Shown here: positions 5,656 to 7,403 of the stretch, piece by piece | Layout of the letters: each line of letters begins with the position of its first letter | Position numbering within the stretch: position 1 is the stretch's first letter | Assembly (NCBI GenBank): GCA_012800475.1 | Contig: JAAZJF010000060.1 | Coordinates: 1-7,403, forward strand | DNA from: Gammaproteobacteria bacterium | GTDB lineage: Bacteria > Pseudomonadota > Gammaproteobacteria > Pseudomonadales > Pseudomonadaceae | Direction of reading: 5' to 3' | DNA: 7,403 nt | Notes under the pieces: model-generated | The model's input: the letters and a program-made list of their open reading frames with translations, nothing else | Databases searched by the model: none | Told to the model about the DNA's origin: nothing | Program-made: the position numbers and the translations under genes

Positions 5656-6924
5656 ATGTCTGATCTAAAAACAGCGGCTCTCGAATACCACGCTTCCCCG
5701 CGTCCGGGAAAGTTAAGCGTTGAGCTCACTAAGCCTACTGCAACTGCACGTGACCTTGCGTTAGCGTACAGCCCTGGTGTGGCTGAACCTGTGCGCGAAA
5801 TTGCCCGTGATCCAGAGCTAGCTTATAAATACACAGGCAAAGGCAACCTTGTTGCGGTCATTTCAGATGGCACTGCAATTTTGGGTCTCGGTAATTTAGG
5901 TCCTTTAGCGTCTAAGCCAGTGATGGAAGGTAAAGGCGTACTATTTAAGCGCTTTGCCGGCGTTGATGTATTTGATATCGAAGTGGATGCGGAAAGCCCA
6001 CAAGCATTTATTGACACAGTAAAGCGTATTTCCATCACTTTTGGTGGGATTAACCTCGAAGATATTAAAGCGCCTGAATGCTTTGAAATTGAACGTGCGC
6101 TGATTGAGCAGTGCGATATTCCAGTATTCCACGATGACCAGCACGGTACGGCTATTGTGACCGCTGCGGGTATGTTGAATGCGCTGGAAATTGCCGGTAA
6201 AAAACTTGAAGAAGCGCGCATTGTTTGTCTAGGTGCTGGCGCTGCAGCAACGGCATGTATGAAGTTGTTGATCAGCATGGGTGCAAAAGTTGAAAACCTC
6301 TTTATGGTTGACCGCACCGGTGTGATCCACTCAGGACGTGAAGACTTAAACCAATACAAAGCCGTGTTTGCCCATGAAACAGACTGCCGCACTTTAGCGG
6401 ATGCAATGGAAGGCGCGGATGTGTTTGTTGGTTTGTCAGGTGCGAACTTACTGAGCCCTGAGAACCTGTTGCGTATGGCACCTAACCCTGTGGTTTTTGC
6501 CTGCTCCAACCCTGATCCTGAAATTGATCCTAAACTGGCCCACGAAACCCGTCCCGATGTGATTATGGCGACCGGTCGTTCTGACTATCCTAACCAAGTG
6601 AACAACGTCTTGGGTTTCCCATTCATTTTCCGTGGTGCGCTGGATGTGCGTGCAACACGTATTAATGAAGAGATGAAAATTGCTGCAGTACATGCGCTGC
6701 GTGATTTAGCAAAACTGCCTGTATCCAATGCTGTGTGCGATGCCTACGGTATTGATTGCTTGGAGTTTGGCCGTGAGTACATCATTCCTAAGCCAATGGA
6801 CCCACGTTTAATTACTTTGGTACCTGATGCTGTGGCGAAAGCTGCGATTGAAACTGGCGTAGCTACACTGCCTTACCCTAAGCACTACCCACTGACTTCA
6901 GTGGATGAAGTGTTTAACGGTTAA
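5656..6924 (+). CDS. maeB: NAD(P)-dependent malic enzyme, short form (decarboxylating)
   Basis: This enzyme oxidatively decarboxylates malate to pyruvate and CO2, supplying NAD(P)H and a C4-to-C3 route during growth on organic acids. From the ATG at 5656 the product is 422 residues, the length of the Pseudomonas enzyme. It lacks the C-terminal phosphotransacetylase-like domain of the ~760-residue E. coli MaeB. An upstream in-frame TTG (5647) is rejected because the only ribosome site, GGGA at 5642-5645, would be too close. Motifs in order: the AYSPGVAEP loop with catalytic Tyr (37-45), EGKGVLFKRFAG lysine region (91-102), metal-binding GGINLED and ECFEIE (130-146), FHDDQHGTA (158-166), Rossmann GAGAAA (193-198), CSNPDPEI (283-290) and GRSDYPNQVNN (307-317). 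Cofactor preference is not settled by sequence; MaeB-type enzymes usually take NADP. It has its own promoter and a strong terminator. Confidence 0.96.
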   Translation: MSDLKTAALEYHASPRPGKLSVELTKPTATARDLALAYSPGVAEPVREIARDPELAYKYTGKGNLVAVISDGTAILGLGNLGPLASKPVMEGKGVLFKRFAGVDVFDIEVDAESPQAFIDTVKRISITFGGINLEDIKAPECFEIERALIEQCDIPVFHDDQHGTAIVTAAGMLNALEIAGKKLEEARIVCLGAGAAATACMKLLISMGAKVENLFMVDRTGVIHSGREDLNQYKAVFAHETDCRTLADAMEGADVFVGLSGANLLSPENLLRMAPNPVVFACSNPDPEIDPKLAHETRPDVIMATGRSDYPNQVNNVLGFPFIFRGALDVRATRINEEMKIAAVHALRDLAKLPVSNAVCDAYGIDCLEFGREYIIPKPMDPRLITLVPDAVAKAAIETGVATLPYPKHYPLTSVDEVFNG

Positions 6925-6934
6925 GTTTCAATAG

Positions 6935-6973
6935 GCCATAAAAAAACCCGCATGATGCGGGTTTTTTTATGGC
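6935..6973. terminator. Bidirectional intrinsic terminator between maeB and ponA
   Basis: A perfect 18-bp inverted repeat (6935-6952 and 6956-6973) with a 3-nt TGA spacer. The core is ACCCGCA/TGCGGGT; seven A on one side and seven T on the other give a T-tract on both strands, and GCCAT/ATGGC flanks extend the pairing. It lies 10 nt after the maeB stop and 25 nt after the ponA stop, so it serves both convergent genes. Confidence 0.95.
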
Positions 6974-6998
6974 GTACAGCAAATGTTGTGATTGGGGA

Positions 6999-7403
6999 TT
7001 AGAATAAGTCGATTGGAGCGATTTCTGAGCGATCCTGGTAGTTGCTACCGGGTATATCCCAGCTGTCATCAAACTCATCCATAGTCGGTGGCGCATCTTC
7101 GCTTTTAAACAGCTCAAAATACGCATCAGGCGTGCCTGGGCGGGCGATACGTCCTGTCACAGGATCAATACGCAAGGTTATCATGCCCGCAGGTTCTTGC
7201 ATCGTATGCATAGGCTTATCTTTAAGTGCATAGGCCATGTAATCAATCCAGATCGGCAAGGCAATCGTACCGCCATATTCATTGCGACCTAGACTGGTGG
7301 GCTGATCAAAGCCAGCCCAGACACTGGTCACCACATCGCTGTTGTAGCCCGCAAACCAACTGTCTTTTGATTCGTTGGTTGTGCCTGTTTTACCAGCCAA
7401 GTC
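6999..7403 (-). CDS. ponA: Penicillin-binding protein 1A, C-terminal end (truncated by window edge)
   Basis: The reverse-strand frame is open to the right edge and stops with TAA at 6999-7001, giving 134 visible residues; the start and most of the protein are outside. The visible part opens DLAGKTGTTNESKDSW, which contains the KTG box of the penicillin-binding transpeptidase domain. It continues with the PBP1A-type VTSVWAGFDQP, SLGRNEYGG and ALPIWIDYMAYAL segments, then an acidic tail ending IDLF. Class A PBPs such as PBP1A are inner-membrane bifunctional enzymes (glycosyltransferase plus transpeptidase) that make peptidoglycan. The KTG lysine-threonine-glycine is intact. The convergent position after maeB matches Pseudomonas gene order. 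Identification rests on the C-terminus alone, so PBP1A over another class A PBP is a strong inference. Confidence 0.92.
   Translation of the reverse strand, partial: DLAGKTGTTNESKDSWFAGYNSDVVTSVWAGFDQPTSLGRNEYGGTIALPIWIDYMAYALKDKPMHTMQEPAGMITLRIDPVTGRIARPGTPDAYFELFKSEDAPPTMDEFDDSWDIPGSNYQDRSEIAPIDLF

Noticed and set aside
5823..6509. Long open frame (228 codons) antisense to the malic enzyme gene
   Set aside because: It lies wholly inside a clearly conserved gene, has no recognisable motif, and its Ser/Pro/Thr-rich composition is typical of a reverse-frame shadow.
1..7403. Mobile elements, CRISPR arrays, tRNA/rRNA genes, phage or defence modules
   Set aside because: No direct-repeat arrays, transposase motifs or cloverleaf sequences were seen; nearly all bases are assigned to conserved housekeeping genes and short gaps.

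Overview
This window looks like an ordinary chromosomal segment of a gammaproteobacterium, most likely Pseudomonadaceae (Pseudomonas sensu lato or a lower-GC relative). From memory, HemB, the 422-residue malic enzyme, PPK1 and the PBP1A tail are all very close to the Pseudomonas proteins. The order rpmE, secreted nuclease, malic enzyme, then convergent ponA is also a Pseudomonas arrangement. Base composition looks close to 50% GC by eye, well below typical Pseudomonas, so a low-GC genus of the family is plausible. The genus is an inference.

Layout. Bases 1-867 (+) hold the C-terminal ~60% of a succinate/acetate CoA-transferase. Two hairpins (878-905 and 926-964) separate it from the convergent hemB-ppk operon (4224 to 986, minus strand): hemB (porphobilinogen synthase) comes first and ppk (polyphosphate kinase 1) follows after a 17-nt gap. 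The 267-bp divergent region 4225-4491 carries the promoters of hemB (leftward) and rpmE (rightward). Rightward follow rpmE (ribosomal protein bL31), a secreted staphylococcal-nuclease-like protein, and, from its own promoter, a malic enzyme. An 18-bp perfect inverted repeat with A/T tracts (6935-6973) then separates the malic enzyme from the C-terminal end of ponA (PBP1A, minus strand), which runs off the right edge.

How the genes relate. This is housekeeping: CoA/acetate metabolism, heme synthesis, polyphosphate storage, translation, a periplasmic or secreted nuclease, C4-to-C3 carbon flux, and cell-wall synthesis. I see no mobile element, CRISPR array, tRNA/rRNA gene, toxin-antitoxin pair or defence module, and no evidence of a new multi-gene system. 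The most interesting signals are regulatory. A strong intrinsic terminator is embedded in the signal-peptide codons of the nuclease gene, directly downstream of rpmE. A rpmE leader can pair with its own start codon and perhaps form a pseudoknot. HemB carries the zinc-free (Asp-type) metal site. The gene order also appears rearranged relative to Pseudomonas as I remember it.
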